Positions 52,048-61,591 of a stretch of DNA of 64,000 nucleotides are shown piece after piece (positions within the stretch are counted from its first letter, which is position 1; each line of letters begins with the position of its first letter). The translations under genes and the position numbers were made by a program. Below the pieces are notes generated by a model. The model was not told the origin of the DNA. It searched no databases and saw only the letters and a program-made list of their open reading frames with translations. Origin of the DNA: Herpetosiphon llansteffanensis (lineage in GTDB: Bacteria; Chloroflexota; Chloroflexia; Chloroflexales; Herpetosiphonaceae); contig NZ_PUBZ01000114.1 in NCBI RefSeq assembly GCF_003205875.1, forward strand, positions 62,001-126,000. Reading direction: 5' to 3'.

Positions 52048-52544
52048 ATGAAGTTGAAGCGTTTTATCGTTGGCTTATGCTTAGGATTAAGCAGTATTGT
52101 GCCAGCGGCAACCGCCCAACAGCCTCAGCTTCTTCAGATAACCAATCAACCACAGATTGAAGGCACTTGGAGCGATGAATTTGCGGTCTATGAGCGCTCC
52201 GAGTTGAATGATTTTCCGTTGCGCCCAATCGAATGGAATAACACCCTGTATTCAGGCATGTATCACGATGGTGTAGCTGAGTGGAAGGGTAAGCAATGGC
52301 TGCAAATCGGCAACCTCGAAGGCCGAGTGATTGCGATCACTTGGCATCAAAATAAGCTCTACGCCTATGGCAAGCTGAATTTAGCTGGCATGCCAATCAC
52401 TATGGCCTATTGGGATGGCGCAACATGGACAGCGATGCCCAATCAGATTTCGTATAGCATATCAGCGACACTAGCGAGCTATAACAATCAGCTGTCGTGC
52501 ACAGCGGAACCTATCAACTCTATTTGCCCTATACCAACAAATAA
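52048..52544 (+). pseudogene. Remnant of a WDG-repeat family gene, large internal deletion
   Basis: The first member of the tandem array. It has a signal peptide (FIVGLCLGLSSIVPAATAQQ) and the family start (GTWSDEFAVYE, RPIEWNNTLYSG, ITWHQNKLYAYGKL, AYWDGATWTAMPN). Near 52496-52503 the alignment stops and the frame changes: in the next frame SGTYQLYLPYTNK and TAA (52542-52544) follow, the usual C-terminal end of the family. All later repeats and Ig-like domains are missing. This fits a deletion fused out of frame, so the original reading frame runs on to a spurious stop at 52587. Confidence 0.82.
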
Positions 52545-52605
52545 CCAGTTCGAGCGGCAAGCAAAGCATACTTATCGCTCAACATAAACCCAAGGAGAGA
52601 ATTGG

Positions 52606-55600
52606 ATGTCGAAACTCAAAAAAATCGTCAGCCTGTTCATACTGATCGTGCTCAGCCTGAGCATGATCCAACAACCAGCTGCGCCTGTTGCTGCCGTCGA
52701 ACCGCAACAACCAAGTAGCCCTGGCACATGGAGCCAAGCCTTTGCCTCACCATCAAGGATCTCTGTAGCCTATATGCCAGGCCGCCCGATTGAATGGAAT
52801 GGCATGCTCTATGCAGATATTGTTTCGAATTCCTATAACTCCACTGGGAGTGGGGTTGGCTATTGGAATGGTCAGCAGTGGTTCAAACTTGAGGGCCTTG
52901 ATGGTTTCGTTCATTCGCTAACGGTGCATCAAAATAAGCTGTATGCTGCTGGTCAATTGAAGCTTGGCGGCAAAGATGTTAACATTGCCTATTGGGATGG
53001 CAACCTGTGGACAGCCTTGCCATATCGGCTTAATAATGATAGCTACTTACTTTTAGCCAGCCACGAGAATCAGCTCTATCTTGGTGGCAGCAAAATCGTG
53101 ATTGATGGCCAAGCCTATGGAATTCTCGCCCGTTGGGATGGCAGCACGTGGTATTCGGCTTTGGAGCAGATGCAAGGTTGGGTGCTTGGGTATCTATCGC
53201 GACCCGATGGTCTCTATCTCCATGGTGTCTTTGCGATTGATGGCAAAAGAAGCGGTGTGTTGCGGGTAACGAGCACACAGGCTTCGCTCATTGGCGAAGG
53301 TTTCTATGGCTTGGTCTTTGATCTGAAAGACTTCAATAACCAACTCTATATCAGCGGACAATTTACCTCGACGCTCCAACCATCAATCAAAAATGTAGCA
53401 ACGTGGAATGGCAGTAGTTGGGATAGTATTGGGAATGGAATTAGTAACCCAACTCATAATTTGGCGATGGTCGATGGCGAATTATATGCGCTGAGCACAT
53501 CAAGTAATTTTCACTTGCTGCGTTGGGATACAACTCAATGGACAGCTATATCAATGCTGTATCCAGCACCAAATAATTATAATTGGCCTCGCTACCCTGA
53601 TGCGGTGCTGTTGAATTACAACCAAGAATTACTGGCCTTTGGCCCGCTGATTTTGCGGCATTCTATCCCTAATTCCAACCAATCTATCAGGGGTGAAGTG
53701 GCTTTGCGTTGGGTAGATGATCATTGGGAATCGATGACCATCAATGGAATAAGCTCAGAAAAAGTAGTCTTAACCACGGTTGATGAAGATCTCTATGCTG
53801 CTTCCCGAGGAATGTATTGGGGCACAGCCTCATCGACCTTAGCGCATTTGAATGCCAATAATCAATGGCAATCGTTGATTGCGTATACCTACCAAACAAA
53901 TCTTTATAATGTTGAGGCGCTCCAGAAGTATCAGCAAACCTTTTTTGGTCTCTACCAATCTACGCTGTATCAAGCTGGCAACAATACCTGGACGCAAGTT
54001 GTCACGGCGACAGTTCATTCGCTGGCGCAAGCCAATAATCTGTTGTATGTGGCTGGCGATTTCGAGCAATTTAATGGGGTAACGGCGCGCAACCTTGTGA
54101 CATGGGATGGTACGCAATGGCAAGCCTTGAATACACCTGCGAGCTTTGATAAAGTTGTGATCGTCGAAGCCCATGGGAACACGGTCTATATCAGCGATGG
54201 CTTCCAAATTGCCCGTTGGGATGGTGTGCAGTGGACAACCTTGGCTACGAATGTGGTGAATATTGGCGAGATTGAGCCAACTGCCAACGGCGTGTACATC
54301 GCTGGTACATTTAGCAGTGTGGCTGGGGTGACGGCCCCGAAAATCGCCTATTGGAATGGCAGCACATGGTCGGGTTTAAGTGGTGTGGTCGATGGCGCGA
54401 TCTACGATCTCGAAATGGGGGCTGATGGGCTATATGTGGCTGGCAGTTTCCGTGGGATAACCAATGGGATTGTGAGCGGTGGTATTCTGCGCTGGGATGG
54501 CAGCGCATGGCATGGTCTTGCTGGTGGGGTTCAAGCTAATGTAGTGTCTACCCATCCTGGCGTAGTCTATAGCCTCGCTGCAACCCCAACCCGCATGCTG
54601 ATGTATGGTAACTTCATCAGGGTTGGCAATCAATACGAGTCAGCTATGATTGCCGCGTGGGAGTATGGCAACGAACCTTTAATCAAGGCCAAAGCCGATT
54701 ATGCGATTACCTATCGCCCGCAACCAGTGACAATTAATGTGCTAGCCAACGATTGGAGCGATCAGCCCAGCCAATTGCAATTGGTAAGTGTGACCACGCC
54801 CAGCCATGGCACAGCGGCGATCAACGGATCTAGCATTGTTTATACGCCTGTTGCCCAATTCCAAGGCACCGATACCTTTACCTACACCGTGCGAGACCCG
54901 ATCCATGCGGTCACGACGCAGGCGCAGGTGCGGGTCCATGTTTGGAACCACTTCCCAACTCTGGTGGATCAAGAGCGTCAAGTGCCACCATTTACCACAA
55001 CGCTGCTTGATCCGTTGGCAAACCTCGTCGATGCGAATGGCGATAGTTTGACGATCACGCAAGCGAGTGTGGTCAGTGGCACGGTGGCGATTGTTAATAA
55101 TCAATTGCGCTATACGCCGCCAAATCAACAGCATTTTAGCGATGTGGTGACCTATACCGTCAGTGATGGCCATGGCTGGCTGCGAACAGTACGGATTAAG
55201 CTGCGCAGTTACGATACAGCAGTGGTGACTAGTGCCGATCAGGCACGTACCTATCGCCCACATGCGGTGAGTGTGGATGTGTTGGCCAATGATTGGTCGC
55301 TACATAACGAGCCGCTACAAGTTATTCAGGTGAGTACTGCTAACCCTGGTACGGCCACGATTAGCGGCAATCAAGTGCAGTATATGCCAGCAACCACCTT
55401 CCAAGGAACGGCACTGATCAACTATACGGCGCGGAGTACAACCAGTGGTGTAACAGCAACGGGCACACTGACGATCGAGGTGCAAAATCATGTGCCAACC
55501 GTAGCTCCGATAACCATCACCATGCAACCAGGTAGTACAAGGATCTTCGACACCTATGCGAATATCATTGACCTGAACGGTGATGCATTGGGCATTTCCC

Positions 55601-55797
55601 ATGTTAGTGCAACAGAAGGAACATTTACGATGGATTATTTCCAACTGCACTATACTGCGCCGATCTACTATCCATTTACGGCGACAATCACCTATAACGT
55701 GTTTGATGGTTATGGTGGTTCAAGCGTGGCAACGATTGTAGTCCAAAGTCAAAGTGGAACCTACCAGCGTCTATTTTTGCCCTATATCAGCAAATAA
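52606..55797 (+). CDS. Secreted WDG/WNG-repeat propeller-like protein with four Ig/cadherin-like domains
   Basis: A 1063-residue exported protein. The signal peptide (about 1-32) is followed by about 650 residues of repeats, each with a Y/R-W-D/N-G-x-x-W core, and LYVAGDFEQFNGV or VYIAGTFSSVAGV strands, suggesting one or two beta-propellers. Four Ig/cadherin-like domains follow (from about 690), of the form VNVLANDW...GTATISG...YTP...FQGTDTFTYTVRD. The C-terminus is LFLPYISK. No enzymatic motif is visible; an adhesive or polymer-binding surface or matrix protein is likely (inference). AAGGAGAG precedes the ATG in a leader shared with the third paralog. Confidence 0.82.
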   Translation: MSKLKKIVSLFILIVLSLSMIQQPAAPVAAVEPQQPSSPGTWSQAFASPSRISVAYMPGRPIEWNGMLYADIVSNSYNSTGSGVGYWNGQQWFKLEGLDGFVHSLTVHQNKLYAAGQLKLGGKDVNIAYWDGNLWTALPYRLNNDSYLLLASHENQLYLGGSKIVIDGQAYGILARWDGSTWYSALEQMQGWVLGYLSRPDGLYLHGVFAIDGKRSGVLRVTSTQASLIGEGFYGLVFDLKDFNNQLYISGQFTSTLQPSIKNVATWNGSSWDSIGNGISNPTHNLAMVDGELYALSTSSNFHLLRWDTTQWTAISMLYPAPNNYNWPRYPDAVLLNYNQELLAFGPLILRHSIPNSNQSIRGEVALRWVDDHWESMTINGISSEKVVLTTVDEDLYAASRGMYWGTASSTLAHLNANNQWQSLIAYTYQTNLYNVEALQKYQQTFFGLYQSTLYQAGNNTWTQVVTATVHSLAQANNLLYVAGDFEQFNGVTARNLVTWDGTQWQALNTPASFDKVVIVEAHGNTVYISDGFQIARWDGVQWTTLATNVVNIGEIEPTANGVYIAGTFSSVAGVTAPKIAYWNGSTWSGLSGVVDGAIYDLEMGADGLYVAGSFRGITNGIVSGGILRWDGSAWHGLAGGVQANVVSTHPGVVYSLAATPTRMLMYGNFIRVGNQYESAMIAAWEYGNEPLIKAKADYAITYRPQPVTINVLANDWSDQPSQLQLVSVTTPSHGTAAINGSSIVYTPVAQFQGTDTFTYTVRDPIHAVTTQAQVRVHVWNHFPTLVDQERQVPPFTTTLLDPLANLVDANGDSLTITQASVVSGTVAIVNNQLRYTPPNQQHFSDVVTYTVSDGHGWLRTVRIKLRSYDTAVVTSADQARTYRPHAVSVDVLANDWSLHNEPLQVIQVSTANPGTATISGNQVQYMPATTFQGTALINYTARSTTSGVTATGTLTIEVQNHVPTVAPITITMQPGSTRIFDTYANIIDLNGDALGISHVSATEGTFTMDYFQLHYTAPIYYPFTATITYNVFDGYGGSSVATIVVQSQSGTYQRLFLPYISK

Positions 55798-55801
55798 CCT
55801 G

Positions 55802-55836
55802 ATCGAGCGCCAATTACTCAATGATTGGCGCTCGAT
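55802..55836. other. Perfect 13-bp hairpin between array genes
   Basis: ATCGAGCGCCAAT (55802-55814) pairs with 55824-55836. No T run follows; the RBS of the next gene comes right after, so it may attenuate or protect the mRNA rather than end it. Confidence 0.6.
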
Positions 55837-55854
55837 TCGTTGAGAGGAATTTGT

Positions 55855-58800
55855 ATGTTGAAGCGATCAAAAATTGCGAGTCTGTTCATGCTAATCGTGC
55901 TTGGTGTGAGCATGATTCAACAACCAGCAGCGACTGTTGCTGCGTTAGAACCGCAACAACCAAGCAGTGCTGGTTCGTGGAGTTCAGCCTTTGCTGGGCC
56001 GTTTAAAGAACAAGCTGGCCTTATTCCTGTTCGCCCAATTGAATGGAATAACACCCTCTATTCTGCATTTTTTGATCTCAATAGCTTACAAGTGGGTGTT
56101 GCTGCTTGGAGTGGTGAACAATGGTTAAAGCTTGATGGTTTAAACGGTTTGGCTGATTCCTTGGTCGGCTATCAGGGTCGGCTGTATGTTGCTGGAAATT
56201 TCAACCTTGGCGGGAAAACGATCCGCATGGCCTATTGGAATGGCACTGTATGGACGGCCTTGCCCTATCAATTTAACCAAAATACCTTCTTGAATATGGT
56301 TGTGCACGACGATCAGCTGTATGTGGGCGGTTCAAACTTGCTGATTGATGGTCAAACCTATGGCTCGTTGGCCCGCTGGGATGGAACGCAATGGCATGCT
56401 GCTGCTGTTGGTGTGCAAGGTGCGCCTTTTAGTGTGCTCTCAACCCCTGATGGCTTGTATTTGGGTGGTGTCTTTGGCCTGCATGGCCAAAATACTGGCT
56501 TAATTCATTGGAATGGCAGCCAGTGGCAACGTGTTGGTGGCGGCTTGCGCGGATTGGTGCTCGATTTGGAATGGGCCAATAATCAACTGTATGTGAGCGG
56601 CGAATTCACCTCGACGCTTGAGCCAACGCTGAAGAATGTGGCCGCTTGGGATGGCACAAGCTGGGATACATTTGGTACGGGGATTAATCAACCAACTCAT
56701 AGTGTTGTCATGGTTGATGGCGAGCTATATGCTCTCAGTAAATCATCGAATTATCAAGGCTCTCCGCATTTTCATTTACAGCGCTGGGATACCAACCAGT
56801 GGACGACCCTCGCAAATATGCGCGCCTGGAATACTTCACTAGTCCATTATCCCGATGCAGTTCTGGTTAATTACCAGCAACAGGTATTGGCGTTTGGCCC
56901 AATGTCGTTCATGAATGGGACAGCATCAAGCTTTGCTTGGGGCGATGCGGCGATGGTTTGGAACGATACTCATTGGCAATCAATGACTCCTACTGGCCTT
57001 GCAGTGACAAGTCGGGTCGCGCTGGCAACCGCTGGCGAAGATTTGTATGCTGCATCGAACCAAATGCATTGGGGCAATGGCGCAGCGAAGTTGGCTCATT
57101 TGAATGCCCAAAATCAATGGCAATCGCTAATTGACTTCTCAAATGAAACACCAACTAGTCCTTTTGAAGACCTTGAGAAGTATCAGCAAACTTTTTTCGG
57201 GGTTTCAAATCGGCAACTGTTCCAGACGGCCAATACTGCTTGGAATCCGGTCAGCCCAATTAATACGTTTGTTTATAGTTTGGCCCAAGCCAATAACCTG
57301 TTGTATGTCGCTGGCGATTTTGAGCAATTCAATGGCCTAACGGCGCATAATTTGGTTACATGGAATGGCAGCCAATGGCAAGCCTTGGATACGCCTGCTA
57401 CCTTCAATGCGGTAACTGTGGTTGAAGCCGATGCCAATGCTGTGTATATCAGCGATGGTACGCAACTCGCCCGTTGGGATGGCGCGCAGTGGCAGATGCT
57501 TGCAAGTGCTGTGAATAGCATTACCTCCATTGAGCCAACCGCCGATGGTGTGTACATCGCTGGCACATTTAGCAGCGTGGCCGGAGTCAGCGCTGCTAAA
57601 ATCGCCTATTGGAATGGCAGTACATGGTCGGGATTAAGCGGCGTGATCAATGGTGCAATCAATGACCTGGAAATGGGTGCTGATGGGCTATATGTGGCTG
57701 GTACTTTTGCTGGCCTAACCAATGGCATTGTCAGCCCCGGCATTCTGCGTTGGGATGGAACAGCATGGCATGGGCTTAATGGCGGTGTTCAAGCGGGCTA
57801 TGTTGCGCAGCTTGCTGCAACTCCAACCCGCATGCTGCTGTATGGCACATTCAAGCAGGTTGGCAATCAATATGAATCAAGTTTGATTGCGGCGTGGGAG
57901 TATGGCAACGAACCCTTGATTCGTGCCAAAACTGATTATGCGATCACCTATCGGCCACAGCCGGTCACGGTCAATGTGCTGGCCAATGATTGGAGCGATC
58001 AGCCGAGCCAATTGCAACTGCTGAGCGTTGCCCCATCAAGCAACGGCACGGCGGTGATCAGCGGCACGCAGCTGGTTTATACCCCTGCCAGCCAATTCCA
58101 AGGCACCGATACCCTCACCTACACCGTGCGCGACCCGCTGCATGCTGTCACGACGACTGCGCAGGTGCGGGTGCATGTTTGGAATCACTTTCCCTTGATT
58201 GCCGACAAAGAGCGGCAGGTGCAGCCATTTGCCGAAACGATCTTTTTCCCCCTGAATGGGTTGGTTGACTTAAATGGTGATGAGTTGACGATCACTCAAG
58301 CCAGTGCTGTGAGCGGTACTGTGCAGATTGACGCTGATAGATTGCGCTATCTTCCCCCGCAGCAACAGCAGGTTTTTACCGATACGCTGACCTATACCGT
58401 CAGTGATGGTCATGGCGGCCAACAAACCGCGCGGATTAAGCTATTTAGTACCAATGCAAGTGTGGTTGCGGTGAATGACAACGCCACTACCTATCGTCCA
58501 CATGCGGTTATGGTGGATGTGCTAGCCAATGATTGGGCGGTCAATAACGAGCCGTTGCAACTGGTCGCAGTCAACAGACCAGCCTATGGCACGGCCACGA
58601 TCAGCGGCAACCAAGTGCACTATCTGCCAGATGCCAACTTTCAAGGTATCGTCTCCGTGCAGTATACGGTGCGCAATGTAACCCGTGGCACGGTAGCATT
58701 GGGCATTGTATTAATTGATGTCTTGAATCATGCACCGACGGTTGCCCCGCTGACGCTGACGCTTGCGCCGCATAGCACAACCCTGATCGATGCCTTGGCC

Positions 58801-59028
58801 CAGGCCAGCGATTTAAATGGCGATGCGTTAACGATCAACCAGGCGAGTGCTACGGTTGGTGAAGTCGACATAATTGGTAATCAATTGCGCTATCGTGCGC
58901 CAAACAACACGCCGTTTACCGCCACCATCAGCTATCGCGTGGATGATAGCCATGGTGGTGTGACCGAGGGGACGATTACCGTCAATAGCGCCCGCTATCA
59001 GTTGTTCTTGCCCTATACCAGCAAATAA
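55855..59028 (+). CDS. Secreted WDG/WNG-repeat propeller-like protein with four Ig/cadherin-like domains (paralog 2)
   Basis: A 1057-residue close paralog of the preceding gene with the same order: signal peptide (KIASLFMLIVLGVSMIQQ), WDG/WNG repeats to about 680, four Ig/cadherin-like domains (INVLANDW-type units with TYTVSDGHGG), tail LFLPYTSK. The repeat core LVTWNGSQWQALDTPA and IAYWNGSTWSGLSG are nearly identical to the neighbours, consistent with recent duplication or gene conversion. GAGAGG fixes the ATG at 55855; an upstream ATG is in the hairpin. Confidence 0.82.
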   Translation: MLKRSKIASLFMLIVLGVSMIQQPAATVAALEPQQPSSAGSWSSAFAGPFKEQAGLIPVRPIEWNNTLYSAFFDLNSLQVGVAAWSGEQWLKLDGLNGLADSLVGYQGRLYVAGNFNLGGKTIRMAYWNGTVWTALPYQFNQNTFLNMVVHDDQLYVGGSNLLIDGQTYGSLARWDGTQWHAAAVGVQGAPFSVLSTPDGLYLGGVFGLHGQNTGLIHWNGSQWQRVGGGLRGLVLDLEWANNQLYVSGEFTSTLEPTLKNVAAWDGTSWDTFGTGINQPTHSVVMVDGELYALSKSSNYQGSPHFHLQRWDTNQWTTLANMRAWNTSLVHYPDAVLVNYQQQVLAFGPMSFMNGTASSFAWGDAAMVWNDTHWQSMTPTGLAVTSRVALATAGEDLYAASNQMHWGNGAAKLAHLNAQNQWQSLIDFSNETPTSPFEDLEKYQQTFFGVSNRQLFQTANTAWNPVSPINTFVYSLAQANNLLYVAGDFEQFNGLTAHNLVTWNGSQWQALDTPATFNAVTVVEADANAVYISDGTQLARWDGAQWQMLASAVNSITSIEPTADGVYIAGTFSSVAGVSAAKIAYWNGSTWSGLSGVINGAINDLEMGADGLYVAGTFAGLTNGIVSPGILRWDGTAWHGLNGGVQAGYVAQLAATPTRMLLYGTFKQVGNQYESSLIAAWEYGNEPLIRAKTDYAITYRPQPVTVNVLANDWSDQPSQLQLLSVAPSSNGTAVISGTQLVYTPASQFQGTDTLTYTVRDPLHAVTTTAQVRVHVWNHFPLIADKERQVQPFAETIFFPLNGLVDLNGDELTITQASAVSGTVQIDADRLRYLPPQQQQVFTDTLTYTVSDGHGGQQTARIKLFSTNASVVAVNDNATTYRPHAVMVDVLANDWAVNNEPLQLVAVNRPAYGTATISGNQVHYLPDANFQGIVSVQYTVRNVTRGTVALGIVLIDVLNHAPTVAPLTLTLAPHSTTLIDALAQASDLNGDALTINQASATVGEVDIIGNQLRYRAPNNTPFTATISYRVDDSHGGVTEGTITVNSARYQLFLPYTSK

Positions 59029-59042
59029 TTAATTGAGATCGG

Positions 59043-59067
59043 GCGGTAAGTACACGTTGCTTGCCGC
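59043..59067. other. Hairpin between array genes
   Basis: GCGGTAAG pairs with CTTGCCGC with one wobble. The element is related to the 52553-52581 stretch before the second array gene, which reads in inverted orientation. Confidence 0.45.
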
Positions 59068-59094
59068 TCAATAGAGACCCAAGGAGAGAATTGG

Positions 59095-61521
59095 ATGTCG
59101 AAACTTTCCAAAATTACCATCTTCTTTACCATAGTTGGGTTAATCTTAGGATTGATCCACCAACCAATTGCCCCAGTTGCCGCCGTTGAGCCGCAACAAC
59201 CACATAATCCTGGCACGTGGAGTGCGGCCTTTGCCTCGTCCTTGAAAACCAATTATGGCTATATTCCGGGCCGCCCGATTGAATGGAATGGCACGTTGTA
59301 TGCAAACATTCTCTCGCTTGCCTATAGCGCCAGTGATGCAGGCGTTGGCTACTGGAACGGTCAACAATGGTTGAAAATTGATGGATTAACGGGTTTGGTT
59401 GATTCAGTGGTCGTACACCAAAATAAGCTGTACGCTGCTGGGAAATTTAGCCTTGATGGCAAGCACTTCAACATTGCCTATTGGGATGGCAATCTATGGA
59501 CTGCGCTACCTTATCAATTTAATAATAATACCTTTTTAAATTTAGTGAGTCACGAGAATCAGCTCTATGTTGGTGGTGGCAACTTAGTTATTGATGGCCA
59601 AGCAATCAGTTTATTGGCCCGTTGGGATGGAACGCAGTGGCATGATGCTGCCGAAGGAATTGAAGGGATTGTCTTTAGTCTGCTCTCAACACCCAACGGC
59701 CTGTATTTGGGTGGTGCTTTTGGCTTGAATGGTCAAGGTACAAGCTTAATCCATTGGAATGGCAGCCAGTGGCAACGTGTTGGTGGCGGCTTGCGCGGGT
59801 TGGTGATGGATCTGGAATGGGCCAATAGCCAAATCTATGTAAGTGGCCAATTTACTTCAACCCTCCAGCCAGCTGTGCATAATATTGCCGCCTGGAATGG
59901 CACAACTTGGAATACCTTTGGCACGGGGATTGTCAGCGCTACACACAATCTTGCGCTCGTGGATGATCAGGTGTATGCGCTCAGCAAATCACTCAATTAT
60001 CCTAATCCTGCGCAGTTTCAGTTGCATCGTTGGGATGCAACCCATTGGACAACTCTCTCGACCATGCAACAAGAAAGTCTTAATGGAAGTTGGTTGCACT
60101 ACCCCGATGCGGTGCTCTTGAATTACAATCAGGAATTGTTCGCCTTTGGTGCGCTCCGGGCGGTGCAAGCTATTCCCAATTCCAACCAGTATACGTGGAG
60201 CGATTGGGCCTTGCGTTGGGATGGTGAATACTGGCTATCAATGACCCCAAGCGGGCTTATTTCTAGTGGAAATGAGGGACCAAGTGTTGTTCTCACCACT
60301 GATAACGAAGATCTCTATGCACTCGCCAACAAGATGCATTGGAATATTGCTTGGGCCACTTTAGCCCATTTGAATCCTCAAAATCAATGGCAATCGTTGG
60401 TTGAGTATACCTATCAGCCAGCTTTGGGTAATCCTCAAGCGCTACAAAAGTATCAACAAAGCTTTTTCAGTATTTACGATAATCGGCTGTATCAAGCTGG
60501 CAACAATACGTGGAACGCCGCCAGTAACAACTACGTGAGCAGTTTAGCCCAAGCCAATAATCTGTTGTATGTCGCTGGTGGATTTGAGCAATTCAATGGC
60601 GTAACGGCGCATAACTTGGTCACATGGAATGGCACGCAATGGCAAGCCTTGAATACGCCTGCTGCATTTGATCAGGTGGCAATCGTCGAAGCTCATGGGA
60701 ATTCGGTCTATATCAGTGATGGCAGCCAACTCGCGCGCTGGGATGGCGTGCAGTGGACGACCCTTGCTCCCAATGTGACGAATATTAGCGAGATTGAGCC
60801 AACCGCTGATGGTGTGTACATTGCTGGCACATTTAGCAGTGTCGCTGGCGTTAGCGCCCCTAAAATCGCCTATTGGAATGGCAGTACATGGTCAGGGTTA
60901 AGTGGCGTGATCGATGGTTCAATCTCTGATCTCGAAATGGGCGCTGATGGCTTATATGTCGCTGGTAATTTTCGCGGTTTGACCAACGGGATTGTGAGCA
61001 ATGGCATTTTGCGCTGGGATGGCGCAGCTTGGCATGGTCTCGCTGGTGGAGTTCAAGCAAATCTAGTCTCTATGCATCCTGGCGTAGTCTATAGCCTCGC
61101 TGCAACCCCAACGCGGATATTGATGCATGGGAAATTCCTCAGGGTTGGTAATGAGTATGAATCCTATAATATTGCTGCCTGGGAATATGGCAACGAACCC
61201 TTAATCAAAGCCAAACCTGATTATGCGATTACCTATCGCCCGCAACCAGTGACGGTCAATGTACTGGCCAATGATTGGAGCGATCAGCCCAGCACATTGC
61301 AGCTGGTGAGCGTAACCACGCCCAGCAATGGCACAGCAGTGATTAGTGGCAACCAAATTGTGTATCGACCATATCCTCAATTTACAGGGCTTGATACCCT
61401 TACCTATACCGTGCGCGACCCGATTAATGCGGTCACGACCACCGCCCAAGTGCGGCTGCACGTTTGGAATAACCCAAGCGTCGTCTTGCATGATGTGTAT
61501 TTGCCTGCGGTAATCCGCTAA
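59095..61521 (+). CDS. Secreted WDG/WNG-repeat protein with one Ig/cadherin-like domain (paralog 3)
   Basis: An 808-residue member of the array. The signal peptide and WDG/WNG repeats match the neighbours over about 690 residues. Only one Ig/cadherin-like domain is present (about 705-790, VNVLANDWSDQPSTLQLVSV, GLDTLTYTVRD), then a unique end HDVYLPAVIR. The first 13 codons and the leader CCCAAGGAGAGAATTGG are almost identical to those of the 52606 gene. The domain loss looks like unequal recombination within the array. Confidence 0.82.
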   Translation: MSKLSKITIFFTIVGLILGLIHQPIAPVAAVEPQQPHNPGTWSAAFASSLKTNYGYIPGRPIEWNGTLYANILSLAYSASDAGVGYWNGQQWLKIDGLTGLVDSVVVHQNKLYAAGKFSLDGKHFNIAYWDGNLWTALPYQFNNNTFLNLVSHENQLYVGGGNLVIDGQAISLLARWDGTQWHDAAEGIEGIVFSLLSTPNGLYLGGAFGLNGQGTSLIHWNGSQWQRVGGGLRGLVMDLEWANSQIYVSGQFTSTLQPAVHNIAAWNGTTWNTFGTGIVSATHNLALVDDQVYALSKSLNYPNPAQFQLHRWDATHWTTLSTMQQESLNGSWLHYPDAVLLNYNQELFAFGALRAVQAIPNSNQYTWSDWALRWDGEYWLSMTPSGLISSGNEGPSVVLTTDNEDLYALANKMHWNIAWATLAHLNPQNQWQSLVEYTYQPALGNPQALQKYQQSFFSIYDNRLYQAGNNTWNAASNNYVSSLAQANNLLYVAGGFEQFNGVTAHNLVTWNGTQWQALNTPAAFDQVAIVEAHGNSVYISDGSQLARWDGVQWTTLAPNVTNISEIEPTADGVYIAGTFSSVAGVSAPKIAYWNGSTWSGLSGVIDGSISDLEMGADGLYVAGNFRGLTNGIVSNGILRWDGAAWHGLAGGVQANLVSMHPGVVYSLAATPTRILMHGKFLRVGNEYESYNIAAWEYGNEPLIKAKPDYAITYRPQPVTVNVLANDWSDQPSTLQLVSVTTPSNGTAVISGNQIVYRPYPQFTGLDTLTYTVRDPINAVTTTAQVRLHVWNNPSVVLHDVYLPAVIR

Positions 61522-61566
61522 TATTGCTGTGGGTGTTGACCTATCGAGTGTCAGCACCCAATATTA
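61519..61566. other. Imperfect hairpin between array genes
   Basis: TAATATTG (61519-61526) with CAATATTA (61559-61566) encloses GGGTGTTGAC/GTCAGCACCC. A short AT-rich tail follows; termination is possible but weak. Confidence 0.45.
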
Positions 61567-61591
61567 ATTTTATGCTCGAGAGGAGCTACTG

